Source: Pseudomonas asiatica
GTDB taxonomy: Bacteria > Pseudomonadota > Gammaproteobacteria > Pseudomonadales > Pseudomonadaceae
Length of the DNA stretch: 64,000 bases
Direction of reading: 5' to 3'
NCBI RefSeq assembly: GCF_009932335.1
Contig: NZ_BLJF01000002.1
Location: 434,001 to 498,000 of the forward strand
Position numbers and translations under genes: made by a program
Notes under the pieces: generated by a model
What the model was told of the DNA's origin: nothing
Database searches by the model: none
Seen by the model: the letters and a program-made list of their open reading frames with translations, nothing else
Shown here: piece by piece, positions 17,364 through 25,561 of the stretch
How the letters are laid out: each line of letters begins with the position of its first letter
How positions within the stretch are numbered: the first letter of the stretch is position 1

Positions 17364-17606
17364 ATGCTTAAGATTGTCCTCGATCCACCCCACGATATTC
17401 ATTCCCTTGAAGACACCCTGATCCAGGCCACGGACTATGCGCTGTGCGCTGCGACCGTTGTGCATCAGGCCATGCTGCTGCCGCCCAAGTCGCCGGCGTC
17501 GGTTTTGATGATGACGTCGATGCATGAACTGGAGACGCTGCGGGCTTTGCTGGAGTCGGCATTGATTCAGGTGCAGATGCCCACTGGGCCCAGGACTTTG
17601 CACTAG
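17364..17606 (+). CDS. Small Pseudomonas-type protein (DUF6124/DUF3077-like family)
   Basis: An 80-residue protein starting MLKIVLDPP and containing SLEDTLIQATDYALCAATVVHQAMLLPP and a helical tail ETLRALLESALIQVQ. It resembles small Pseudomonas-restricted proteins found in pairs with DUF3077 genes; the family name is a tentative recognition and no function is known. The ATG at 17364 has AGAGAG upstream. The same frame stays open back to 17094 across the structured leader, so a longer product starting at an ATG at 17184 cannot be excluded. A REP pair separates it from the next gene. Confidence 0.6.
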   Translation: MLKIVLDPPHDIHSLEDTLIQATDYALCAATVVHQAMLLPPKSPASVLMMTSMHELETLRALLESALIQVQMPTGPRTLH

Positions 17607-17632
17607 GGCCTAAGCAATGTGTTGCCTGTTCC

Positions 17633-17726
17633 GGCCTCTTCGCGGGCACGCCCGCTCCCACAGGATCTTCACAGTACTCAAGACTTGCACAGTACCTGTG
17701 GGAGCGGGCGTGCCCGCGAAAGGGCC
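17633..17726. repeat. REP pair between the two small genes
   Basis: Arms at 17639-17664 and 17695-17720 are perfect 26-base reverse complements (TTCGCGGGCACGCCCGCTCC...), 30 bases apart. It separates the 80-residue gene from the DUF3077 gene. Confidence 0.85.
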
Positions 17727-17763
17727 AGAGCAAGCAGTCGAGAAATTTCAGGGGGATTCAACA

Positions 17764-18027
17764 ATGACCACAGAAGACACCCAGTTCACCGTCGGCAAAA
17801 CCACCTTCTACCAAGGCGAACACGGCACCCATCCACTGTTCCGCATCGAGCCCGGCATCCCCTGCCGCGATGCCCGCGAGCAGTCCTCAGAGTTGATGGG
17901 CTATGTCCGCGAACTGACCATCACCGGCCTGATGGATGAGAAGCCGATGATGATCTGGGCTGCGCACTACCTGAGTGCGATGGCCAAGGCGCTGATGGAT
18001 GATGCCGAGCTGGGCATGGGGCAGTGA
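17764..18027 (+). CDS. DUF3077 domain protein
   Basis: An 87-residue acidic protein with FRIEPGIPCRDAREQSSELMGYVREL in its first half and IWAAHYLSAMAKALMDDAE near the end, the pattern I associate with DUF3077 proteins of Pseudomonas. Function unknown. ATG at 17764 is preceded by an AGGGGGA ribosome binding site. It is in the same orientation as the 80-residue gene but separated by a REP pair, so they may share the structured leader or have separate promoters. No membrane segment or signal peptide. Confidence 0.7.
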   Translation: MTTEDTQFTVGKTTFYQGEHGTHPLFRIEPGIPCRDAREQSSELMGYVRELTITGLMDEKPMMIWAAHYLSAMAKALMDDAELGMGQ

Positions 18028-18079
18028 GCGTTTGCCTTCAGGTTGTGTGAAGGCCGCAAGGTGTTCGCCTTAGCAATTT

Positions 18080-18355
18080 CAGCGCCTATGAGACCGAGCG
18101 CCGCCCGCGCGGCGCTTCGCGGGGCAAGCCCGCTCCCACATTTGTTGCAACGTGCCAAACCTGTCAGGCCATGGTTGCCCGCTTTGTTGGACTGGCGATA
18201 TCTCCCCGTTGGCGCTGCTGCCGCCCCACCTATCTTGAGTCGTGCGCCAAGGCTGACAACCATGGCCTCACAGACATGGCCACGTTGCAACAAATGTGGG
18301 AGCGGGCTTGCCCCGCGAAGCGCCGCGCGGGCGGCGCTCGGTCTCATAGGCGCTG
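18080..18355. repeat. Long inverted repeat (about 98-base arms)
   Basis: The left arm 18080-18177 and right arm 18257-18355 are reverse complements: identical for the outer stretch (CAGCGCCTATGAGACCGAGC through GTTGCAACGTG), then nearly identical with a few mismatches to GGCCATGGTTG. The spacer is 79 bases (18178-18256). Each arm contains a REP-like GCAAGCCCGCTCCCACA core. This is a much extended REP pair filling the 394-base gap between DUF3077 and the cytochrome gene. No ORF in it looks real. Confidence 0.85.
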
Positions 18356-18421
18356 CAAACCTGTCGGTATACACCTGCTGGCCCGCTGGACCCGGCGGAT
18401 CGCGTGCTGCGTAACCTGCCT

Positions 18422-19099
18422 TCAGTCTTTATGCATGTGCTGCTTGCCATCGCGATGAGTATGGGCCTTTGAATGCCCCTCATCATGCTGGCTTGCGCCC
18501 GAGGCCTGCTCACCATGGTGGCCAGGCACGTTGCCGCGGTGCTGGCCTTCATGGTTGTGCATTTCACTTTCGCCACCACCATGCTGGTGGCCGCCACTGG
18601 CCGCGACCATCGTTTTGTACTGCTGGGCGTTCAACTGGGGGAGCTGATCCAGGAAGGCGACGATGCCCCAGATGTATTCATCGCCCATGCTCTTGCCCCA
18701 GGCCGGCATGCCGGAGGCCTTGATGCCGTGCTTGATGATCCAGAACGCCGCAGCGGGGTCGCTACCGATCCCGCTTTTGGTCAGGTTGGGGGGTGATGGA
18801 TACAGAGCCTGGCTGAGCTCGGTCTTCTCGACGCCAGGGGCAAGGTGGCAGCCGATGCACATGGCATTGTAGTTACCGGCGCCGGTACGAATCAGCGCTT
18901 CATCTTTCAGGTCTGGCACCTCGATGTCCCTGGCCCGTACTGCGATCGAGCGGTCCCGTGCCATGGCCAGAAAGGCATGCACGGCGGGGAAATGGGGATC
19001 ATCGGCCCCCACATTGACCAGGCCAGAGTACGCAGCACCCAGCACGGCCACGCTGGCCACCGCGCCTGCTGCAACAAGCGTTGTTATTGTTCTTTTCAT
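18422..19099 (-). CDS. Periplasmic cytochrome c with His-rich tail
   Basis: A 225-residue protein with an N-terminal signal/anchor (about residues 3-25), a single heme-binding motif CIGCH at residues 81-85, and a downstream methionine ligand candidate in KASGMPAWGKSM. From about residue 165 the protein becomes extremely rich in His, Gly and acidic residues (HQHGGGESEMHNHEGQH... HSKAHTHRDGKQHMHKD), unusual for a class I cytochrome c and probably metal-binding. It follows copB by nine bases on the same strand, so it is the last gene of the copper operon. Electron transfer linked to copper oxidation by CopA is a reasonable inference only. Confidence 0.82.
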   Translation of the reverse strand: MKRTITTLVAAGAVASVAVLGAAYSGLVNVGADDPHFPAVHAFLAMARDRSIAVRARDIEVPDLKDEALIRTGAGNYNAMCIGCHLAPGVEKTELSQALYPSPPNLTKSGIGSDPAAAFWIIKHGIKASGMPAWGKSMGDEYIWGIVAFLDQLPQLNAQQYKTMVAASGGHQHGGGESEMHNHEGQHRGNVPGHHGEQASGASQHDEGHSKAHTHRDGKQHMHKD

Positions 19100-19108
19100 G
19101 TCTGGTTC

Positions 19109-20056
19109 TCAAAACCACATGCGGATACCGGCCACGAAACGCGCTTCATCCACATCACCACCGTCGTCGCGGACGAAATCGGCGGTTTTGCCGTAGGAGC
19201 GGCTCCAGGTGATGCCGATGTAGGGGGCGAACTGGCGGACAATTTCATAGCGCAGGCGCAGCCCGACTTCGGTATTTGCCAGGCCGGAACCCACACCGCG
19301 CCCAGGGTCGTTCTTGCCATAGAAATTGGCTTCAGCGGTCGGCTGCAGGATCAGGCGGTTGGTCAGCAGAATGTCGTAGTCGCCTTCCAGGCGCGCGGCA
19401 GTCTGGCCGTTCTCGCCAATGAACGCGGTGGCTTCGGCTTCGAAGTCGTAAAGCGCCATGCCCTGGATACCGAACGCCGCCCAGGTCTGGGGGGATTCAG
19501 GCTTGAAGTCCTGGCGCACCCCGGCAACCACATCCCACCATGGGCTGATCGAGCGGCCGTACAGCAGCTGCAATTCGGCATCCTCGGTGACACCGTTGGT
19601 GCGTTCACCTTCGGAGCGGATCCACAGCCGGTTGATATCGCCGCCTACCCAGCCAGAAGCATCCCAGGCCAGCGTGCTGCCTTCATCCGCATCCTGGTAC
19701 TCGAGCTGATCCAGCAGGAAGAAGCTGTTGATAGCACTGTCGTGCATCTGATGCCCACCCAATGGGGGGAAGGCTGCCTGGCGGTCGGCATCGGTCAGCA
19801 CCGGGATCGGGGTACGGCTTGTTGTCGGTGTATCCGCCGAGCCTTGGTTCATTGTCGAATGGTCCATAGCCTCATGATTCATAGCTCCATGATTCATCGC
19901 GCCATGGTCCATGCCCTGCATGCTGCCATGATCCATCTCGCCGTGGTCCATCATCGAATGGTCCATTTCTTCAGCGGCGAAGCTGGGCGCAGCACCCAGC
20001 GCCCCCAGCGTAACGGTCAGTGCCAGCAGCGATGGTCGTGCCAGGCTATTGAGCAT
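19109..20056 (-). CDS. copB: Copper resistance outer-membrane protein CopB
   Basis: A 315-residue protein with a signal peptide ([20 protein letters not shown]...AAPSFA), then a Met/His-rich repeat region with several MDHG, MNHG and MDHS units, then a beta-barrel domain characteristic of CopB/PcoB ([32 protein letters not shown]; ending [12 protein letters not shown] with a terminal aromatic). It is thought to sequester copper at the outer membrane. ATG at 20056 is preferred (AGGGA upstream); it overlaps the end of the small MDHG-protein gene by 11 bases. Part of the copA-small protein-copB-cytochrome operon. Confidence 0.9.
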   Translation of the reverse strand: MLNSLARPSLLALTVTLGALGAAPSFAAEEMDHSMMDHGEMDHGSMQGMDHGAMNHGAMNHEAMDHSTMNQGSADTPTTSRTPIPVLTDADRQAAFPPLGGHQMHDSAINSFFLLDQLEYQDADEGSTLAWDASGWVGGDINRLWIRSEGERTNGVTEDAELQLLYGRSISPWWDVVAGVRQDFKPESPQTWAAFGIQGMALYDFEAEATAFIGENGQTAARLEGDYDILLTNRLILQPTAEANFYGKNDPGRGVGSGLANTEVGLRLRYEIVRQFAPYIGITWSRSYGKTADFVRDDGGDVDEARFVAGIRMWF

Positions 20057-20351
20057 CTTTCCCTGCCTTGGCTTTGTTACTGCCATGGGATTCCATCATC
20101 TTGCCGTGGTCCATGCCCTGCATCGAACCATGGTCCATACCCTTCATGGCGTCATGGTTCATACCTTTCATCGAGCTGTGATCCATCCCTTTCATGGCGC
20201 CATGGTCCATGCCTTGGGCACTCCTGGCTTCCTTGGCATCGGCAGACTGCTGATCGTTGCCGTCGGACCAGGATGATGGGGCATAAACTGCAAACAGGCC
20301 GGCTATCGCAGCAGAGAGAAAAAACGCGCTTCGTTTCATTGGTTTGCTCAT
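20046..20351 (-). CDS. Small periplasmic MDHG-repeat copper-binding protein
   Basis: A 101-residue protein with a signal peptide ([21 protein letters not shown]...) and a C-terminal array of about five GMDHG/GMNHD-type units spaced by six or seven residues ([20 protein letters not shown] and on). Met and His at this spacing are typical of periplasmic copper chaperone or storage segments, and the same motif recurs in CopA and CopB. No catalytic domain. It sits between copA and copB, 14 bases after the copA stop, and overlaps copB. I have no established gene name for it. Confidence 0.7.
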   Translation of the reverse strand: MSKPMKRSAFFLSAAIAGLFAVYAPSSWSDGNDQQSADAKEARSAQGMDHGAMKGMDHSSMKGMNHDAMKGMDHGSMQGMDHGKMMESHGSNKAKAGKDAQ

Positions 20352-20365
20352 CTCGGATCTCCAGT

Positions 20366-22135
20366 TCATTCGTCCACGCGGACTTCGCGGAACATGCCCA
20401 TTTCCATGTGGAACAGCAGGTGACAGTGATAGGCCCAACGCCCCAAGGCATCTGCCGTGACGCGATAGCTTCGTTTTGAGCCAGGCGGCATGTCGATCGT
20501 GTGTTTGCGCACCATGAAGTTGCCGTTCTCATCCTCCAGGTCGCTCCACATGCCATGCAGGTGGATGGGGTGAGTCATCATGGTGTCGTTGACCAGGGTG
20601 ATGCGCAGGCGCTCACCATACTTGAGGCGCAGTGGCTCGGCATCGGAAAACTTGATGCCGTCGAAGGACCAGGCGAACTTTTCCATGTGGCCGGTTAGGT
20701 GCAACTCTATTGTGCGACCAGGCGCGCGGCCGTCCGGGTCCGGGAAGGTGCTGCGCAGGTCGGCATAGGTCAGCACACGGCGGCCGTTGTCACGCAGGCC
20801 GATGCCCGGATCGCCCAGTTTTGGCGTCGGGGTCATCGTTTGCATGTCGACCAGGGGGTTGTTGGTCTCGGACTCTGGGTGGCTCTGCATGGGCGCGCTG
20901 GTGCCAGCCATTTCGCCATGGTCCATGCCGGCCATGCTGCCGTGGTCCATGCCTGCCATGTCATCGTGGTCCATGCCGGCCATGCTGCCGTGATCCATGC
21001 CGCCCATACCGCCATGGTCCATGCCCATATCGCTCATGGAAATGGTCGGCCGTGGATCGACAGCGGGAACAGGGGCCTGCAAGCCCTCGCGAACCGCCAG
21101 GGTGCCCCTGGAATACCCGGTACGGTCCATGGATTGGGCGAAAATGGTGTAAGCCTGCTCGCTTTCGGGTTCGACGATGACATCGTAGGTTTCGGCAACG
21201 GCAATGCGGAACTCGTCGACCGAAACGGGCTTTACATGCTGCCCGTCCGCCGCGACAACCGTCATCTTCAAGCCGGGAATTCGCACATCGAAATACGTCA
21301 TGGCCGAGCCATTGATGAAGCGCAGGCGGATTTTTTCGCCCGGCTTGAACACGCCCGTCCAGTTACCGTCGGGGGCCTGGCCGTTCATCAGGTAGGTGTA
21401 GGTGTAGCCGCTCACGTCAGCGAGATCGGTGGGGCTCATTTTCATCTCGGCCCACATCTTGCGGTCGGCTACCGCGGCGGACCAGCCCATTTCGCTCACA
21501 TCGTTGACGAAATCGCCCACCGTGCGCTTGTGGTAGTTGTAGTAGTCGGACTGCTTCTTGAGCTTGGACAGCACCCGTGCAGGGTCTTCATCCGTCCAGT
21601 CGCTGAGCATGACCACGTAGTCCCGGTCATAGGTGAACGGCTCAGGCTCTTTCGCGTCGATGACCAGGGCGCCATACACCCCGACCTGCTCCTGGAAACC
21701 GGAGTGGCTGTGGTACCAGTAGGTGCCGTTCTGCTGGACCTTGAACTTGTACTCATACATGCCGTCGGGGGCGATGCCATGGAAGCTCAGGCCCGGCACG
21801 CCGTCCATGTTCGCCGGCAGGATGATGCCGTGCCAGTGGATGGAGGTGTCCTGCTGCAAGCGGTTGCGCACACGCAGCGTCACGGTATCGCCTTCGCGCC
21901 AGCGCAGGATGGGCCCGGGAATGGAGCCGTTGATGGCCATCGCTGTGCGCGCAGCGCCGGTAATGTTGACCGGCAGCTCACCGATGTAGAGGTCGAAGTC
22001 GGTGCCGCTCAGCACATTCGGTTGGCCGGGGCTGGTCACGGCCCAGACCGGCGTGCGCCACATGCCCAGCCCGCCAAGCAGTCCGGTAGCGGCAAGGCCT
22101 TTGACGAAGGAGCGTCTGGTGGTTTTGCTTTGCAT
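20366..22135 (-). CDS. copA: Copper resistance multicopper oxidase CopA
   Basis: A 589-residue three-domain multicopper oxidase exported by Tat: [12 protein letters not shown] twin-arginine motif near residue 8. All four copper-ligand motifs are present: HWHG and HSHSG in the first domain, HPIHLHG and [13 protein letters not shown] at the C-terminus. About residues 370-410 hold five MDHG-type repeats ([20 protein letters not shown]...), the Met-rich copper-binding insert of CopA/PcoA. It probably oxidises Cu(I) in the periplasm. First gene of the operon; copRS regulators are not in this window. Confidence 0.95.
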   Translation of the reverse strand: MQSKTTRRSFVKGLAATGLLGGLGMWRTPVWAVTSPGQPNVLSGTDFDLYIGELPVNITGAARTAMAINGSIPGPILRWREGDTVTLRVRNRLQQDTSIHWHGIILPANMDGVPGLSFHGIAPDGMYEYKFKVQQNGTYWYHSHSGFQEQVGVYGALVIDAKEPEPFTYDRDYVVMLSDWTDEDPARVLSKLKKQSDYYNYHKRTVGDFVNDVSEMGWSAAVADRKMWAEMKMSPTDLADVSGYTYTYLMNGQAPDGNWTGVFKPGEKIRLRFINGSAMTYFDVRIPGLKMTVVAADGQHVKPVSVDEFRIAVAETYDVIVEPESEQAYTIFAQSMDRTGYSRGTLAVREGLQAPVPAVDPRPTISMSDMGMDHGGMGGMDHGSMAGMDHDDMAGMDHGSMAGMDHGEMAGTSAPMQSHPESETNNPLVDMQTMTPTPKLGDPGIGLRDNGRRVLTYADLRSTFPDPDGRAPGRTIELHLTGHMEKFAWSFDGIKFSDAEPLRLKYGERLRITLVNDTMMTHPIHLHGMWSDLEDENGNFMVRKHTIDMPPGSKRSYRVTADALGRWAYHCHLLFHMEMGMFREVRVDE

Positions 22136-22261
22136 GCCGTTGCGTCCAGTCAGTCGAAAAGTTGCTGGTGTTCAGGCGGTTGAACGCCCCAGCCCGTGGG
22201 TCGAGAAGCCCCACAATCTTCCTTCACGCTAGCGGACCTGCGCTGTCAGCTGGCTGAGCTT

Positions 22262-22280
22262 CAGATTACTTTTCTGTCAG
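22262..22280 (-). promoter_or_regulatory. Candidate CopR-type copper box
   Basis: On the minus strand, about 127 bases upstream of the copA start, the sequence CTGACAGAAAAGTAATCTG resembles the imperfect inverted TGACA/GTAAT(C) sites recognised by CopR/PcoR/CusR-like response regulators. The resemblance is judged by eye and no promoter mapping is possible here. Confidence 0.4.
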
Positions 22281-22332
22281 CTTGCGGTGGGTATGACTGA
22301 CGAAGCGCATGGCATGCAGAATCTGGGGCCGC

Positions 22333-22437
22333 CTTGCGGCCCTTCGCGGGCACGCCCGCTCCCACAGGGATGGCGCTGTAGCCAGGACATGCGCGGGACC
22401 TGTGGGAGCGGGCGTGCCCGCGAAGGGCTGCAAAGCA
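22333..22437. repeat. REP pair upstream of copA
   Basis: Arms at 22340-22368 and 22399-22427 are perfect 29-base reverse complements (CCCTTCGCGGGCACGCCCGC...), flanked by GGCCGC/GCAGCC stems. It marks the boundary between the ABC efflux operon and the copper operon. Confidence 0.85.
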
Positions 22438-22467
22438 GCCCCATCAAGGGGCTCTTTGGCCTGGCCG

Positions 22468-23664
22468 CTACTCGATGCGCAGCGCCGCCACCGGATGCAA
22501 GCGGGCCGCCCGCACGGCCGGAGCCAGGCCGGCGAGAATGCCGAGCACCGCCGCCAGCAGCAGCGCCAGTAGCAGAAACAGCGGATGCAGCGCCAAGGGC
22601 AGGCTCGGCATGGCCAGGTGCAGTAGCCCGAGCAGCAGGCCCATCAACAGCAGGCCAAGCAAGCCACCGGCCATGGACAGCAGCGTCGCTTCGGCGAGAA
22701 ACAGCCCGAGCACCTGCCGCGGGCTGGCGCCAATCGCCCGCAACAGGCCGATTTCCGCCGTGCGCTCGCCCACAGCGGTCGTCATGATGGTGAGAATGCC
22801 GACCGCGCCAACCAACAGCGAAATACCCCCCAAGGCACCGATGGCCAGGCTCAGGGTGCCGAGCACGCGGTTGAAGCTGCGCAGCATGTCATCCTGGGTG
22901 GTCAGGCTGAAGTCCTCCGCGCCGTGCCGTTCGCCAAGCACCTCGCGAATCTGCCGGCTCAACGCCTTTGAAGTGGTGCCTGCGCCGAACACTACATGGG
23001 CTTTGACCACCCCGGTGCGGTTGAACAGGCTTTGCGCCCAATCCACCGGGATGTAGGCGATATCGTCGAGGTTGAAACCGAGCAACTGGCCCTTCTTTTC
23101 CATCACGCCGATCACCCGGAAACGCACGCCGCCGACGCGAATCAACTCGCCCAGCGGATTGCGCGCACCGAACAGCTCGGCACGCAGCTGATGGCCGAGC
23201 ACCACATAGGGCGGCGAACGACCGTCACGGGCCGCGGGCAGGAACTCGCCCAGGCTCAGCTGCATGCGCCAGGCCTGTGCCAATTGATGGCCACTACCGA
23301 GAATGTCGCTGCGCCGGCTCAGCTGGCCGAACTGGACATCCCCGCTACCCTGAATGATCGGCACAGCTGCCTCGACATGCGGCAAGCGCCGCAGGGCATC
23401 GGTGTCACTGATGGTCAGTGGCCGTACGCTGCCGAGCAGGCCGCCGAGGCCGCTGGTCTGGGTCTTGCCCGGGCGCACGGTGATGATCCGAGTACCGAAC
23501 TGCGAGAAGTTCTCCAGCACATAGCCGCGCACGCCCTCGCCGATGGCCGTGAGCAGCGCCACGGCGGCTATGCCGATCGCTACCCCGAGCAGGGTCAGCA
23601 GGCTGCGCAGCGGGCGGCAGGTCAGCGCCGAGCTGGTCAGCCGGAAACCATCTTGCCAGCGCAT
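22468..23664 (-). CDS. ABC transporter permease (MacB/FtsX type), second copy
   Basis: A 398-residue permease: one N-terminal membrane helix (about 20-42, [17 protein letters not shown]), a large periplasmic MacB-type core domain, and three C-terminal helices (from about residue 275: LAIGALGGISLLVGAVGIL ... GLLRAIGASPRQVLGLFLAEA). It has the FtsX family coupling pattern ERTAEIGLLRAIGAS. ATG at 23664 overlaps the stop of the other permease. Fourth and last gene of a periplasmic adaptor-ATPase-permease-permease operon. Confidence 0.85.
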   Translation of the reverse strand: MRWQDGFRLTSSALTCRPLRSLLTLLGVAIGIAAVALLTAIGEGVRGYVLENFSQFGTRIITVRPGKTQTSGLGGLLGSVRPLTISDTDALRRLPHVEAAVPIIQGSGDVQFGQLSRRSDILGSGHQLAQAWRMQLSLGEFLPAARDGRSPPYVVLGHQLRAELFGARNPLGELIRVGGVRFRVIGVMEKKGQLLGFNLDDIAYIPVDWAQSLFNRTGVVKAHVVFGAGTTSKALSRQIREVLGERHGAEDFSLTTQDDMLRSFNRVLGTLSLAIGALGGISLLVGAVGILTIMTTAVGERTAEIGLLRAIGASPRQVLGLFLAEATLLSMAGGLLGLLLMGLLLGLLHLAMPSLPLALHPLFLLLALLLAAVLGILAGLAPAVRAARLHPVAALRIE

Positions 23665-24875
23665 CAGTGCGCCCCCGGCGGGCGTAGCGCCGCCACCGGC
23701 TCCAGCGCCGAGGCCCGAGCGGCCGGCAGCCAGGCGAACAGCAGCGCCGTGCCAAGTGCCAGCAGCACTGCTCCAGCCCGCGCCCACCAGGGGGCATAGA
23801 GCGGCAGATCGAACGCCAGGCGCCCCAGCCAGAGCAAGGTTTCGGCCAGCAGCAGCCCTGCCAGTGCCCCTGTCAGGGCCAACAGCGCTGCCTCGCCGAG
23901 GAACAGCAGGCGCAGCTGCGCCGCCGTCACGCCTATGGCTTTGAGCAGGCCGATCTCGGCGCTGCGCTGGCTCACTGCAATCCAGGTCACGTTCATGATC
24001 AGGATGCCTGCCACCAGCAGGCTGATCGCGGCAATGCCAGCCACCGCCAGGGTCAGCACCGCGAGTATCTGGTCGAAGGCGCTGAGCAGGCTGTCCTGGC
24101 TGACCAGGGTAACGTCCTCCTCACCCTCGTGACGCTCCTTGAGCGCGGCGAGTATCAGCTGCTTGCTACGGTCGAGAAAGCTCGGACCATGCACCTCGAC
24201 AAACACCCGCGACAACCCCTCGCTATTGAACAAGGCCTGTGCACTGGCCACCGGGATGATCAACATCTCGGCGAAATCCATCCCCAACGATTCGCCCCGC
24301 TCACCGAGAATGCCGACCACCCGGAAGCGCCGGTCGCCGGCGCGCAACCATTCACCCAGGGCCGGGCGAGCCCCGAACAGTTCGCGCCGGAGTTTGCCGC
24401 CGATCACGCAGACGGCTTCAGCCTGCTCAGGGTCCAGCGTCGGTAGGGGCTGGCCTTGTACGACCGTCAGTTGGCGAATGGCGAAGAAGTCCCGGGTGGT
24501 GCCCAGCGTCAGCACCTCACGATTGCGGTTGCCGACTATTACCTCCATCTGCCCGGCCTGCTGCGGCGCGACCCGGCGGATGCCCGGCAACCGGGTGATG
24601 GCCTGGACATCCTGCAAGGTCAACTCGTGTGGCGTCAGCCCGGTGAGCGGCGGCATTCGCCCGGTGGTTTCCTTGCGCCCCGGGAAAACGATGAGTATGT
24701 CGCGCCCGAGCAGCGAGAACTCGTTCAGGACGAAGGCCCGCGCCCCCGCGCCAAGACCGGTGAGCAGATTGACCGCGACCACCCCGATAGCGATGGCCAG
24801 CAGTAGCATCAGGCTGCGTGAGCGATGCCCACGCAAGGCACCTAGCCAGAAGCCCAGGGCATCGGCAGCGCGCAT
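23664..24875 (-). CDS. ABC transporter permease (MacB/FtsX type), first copy
   Basis: A 403-residue paralogue of the following permease with the same topology: N-terminal helix (LMLLLAIAIGVVAVNLLTG), periplasmic core domain, and three C-terminal helices with QRSAEIGLLKAIGVTAAQL. The two permeases are clearly different in sequence and presumably form a heterodimer, unlike MacB, in which ATPase and permease are fused and homodimeric. Its ATG at 24875 shares a base with the stop of the ATPase gene. Confidence 0.85.
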   Translation of the reverse strand: MRAADALGFWLGALRGHRSRSLMLLLAIAIGVVAVNLLTGLGAGARAFVLNEFSLLGRDILIVFPGRKETTGRMPPLTGLTPHELTLQDVQAITRLPGIRRVAPQQAGQMEVIVGNRNREVLTLGTTRDFFAIRQLTVVQGQPLPTLDPEQAEAVCVIGGKLRRELFGARPALGEWLRAGDRRFRVVGILGERGESLGMDFAEMLIIPVASAQALFNSEGLSRVFVEVHGPSFLDRSKQLILAALKERHEGEEDVTLVSQDSLLSAFDQILAVLTLAVAGIAAISLLVAGILIMNVTWIAVSQRSAEIGLLKAIGVTAAQLRLLFLGEAALLALTGALAGLLLAETLLWLGRLAFDLPLYAPWWARAGAVLLALGTALLFAWLPAARASALEPVAALRPPGAH

Positions 24876-25561
24876 CAGGCCCGCGCCCACTGCGGCGCAA
24901 TACTGTGGATCCGCCCGTCACGCATGTGCAGCTGGCGCTGTGCACGGGCGCCCAGGCTGGCATCGTGGGTCACCACTATCAGGGTCAGGCCCTCGCCGTT
25001 GAGCTCCTCCAGCAGGCTGAAGACCTCTGCGCCGGCCTGGCTATCGAGATTGCCGGTGGGTTCGTCGGCCAACAGCAGCGCCGGTTGCATGACCATCGCC
25101 CGGGCGATCGCGACGCGCTGGCGCTGGCCACCGGACAGCTCGGCCGGGCGGTGGGCAATGCGCTCGCCCAGCCCCAGGCGTGCCACCAATTGGCTGCTGC
25201 GCTTGCGCCGTTGTGCCGCACCAATGCCGGCGAGGACCATCGGCAGCTCGATGTTTTCCAGCACCGTCAGCCGTGCGATCAGGTGGTAGGACTGGAACAC
25301 GAAACCTATCAGTCGGCTGCGCAACTGGGCGCGGCGCGCCTCGCTCAGCGACGCCGTGGCCTCGCCCTGCAGCCAGTATTCGCCGGCGCTCGGCGCGTCG
25401 AGCAGGCCGAGGATGTTCAGCAGGGTCGACTTGCCCGAGCCTGACGGGCCCATCACCGCCATGTAGTCACCGGCGGCGATGTCCAGGTCCAGGCCATCCA
25501 GCCCCATCACCTGCTGCTCGCCCAACTGGAAGCTGCGGCTACCGCCGCGCAGGCGGATCAT
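24875..25561 (-). CDS. ABC transporter ATP-binding protein (MacB/LolD type)
   Basis: A 228-residue ATPase with Walker A GPSGSGKST (residues about 36-44), Q-loop FQSYHLI, signature LSGGQRQRVAIARA, Walker B LLLADEPTGNLD and H-loop VVTHD. The LADEPTGNLDS pattern places it with the MacB/LolD/FtsE subfamily. It energises the two FtsX-type permeases by mechanotransmission. Start ATG overlaps the adaptor-protein stop by four bases. Confidence 0.92.
   Translation of the reverse strand: MIRLRGGSRSFQLGEQQVMGLDGLDLDIAAGDYMAVMGPSGSGKSTLLNILGLLDAPSAGEYWLQGEATASLSEARRAQLRSRLIGFVFQSYHLIARLTVLENIELPMVLAGIGAAQRRKRSSQLVARLGLGERIAHRPAELSGGQRQRVAIARAMVMQPALLLADEPTGNLDSQAGAEVFSLLEELNGEGLTLIVVTHDASLGARAQRQLHMRDGRIHSIAPQWARA

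Noticed and set aside
18043..18458. Several short open frames across the long inverted repeat
   Set aside because: They are created by the GC-rich palindromic arms, occur in both orientations and carry no ribosome binding site.
18845..20479. Long plus-strand open frame opposite the copper genes
   Set aside because: Antisense to cytochrome c, copB and the MDHG protein, whose motifs are unmistakable; its HxM-like repeats are just the reverse reading of MDHG codons.
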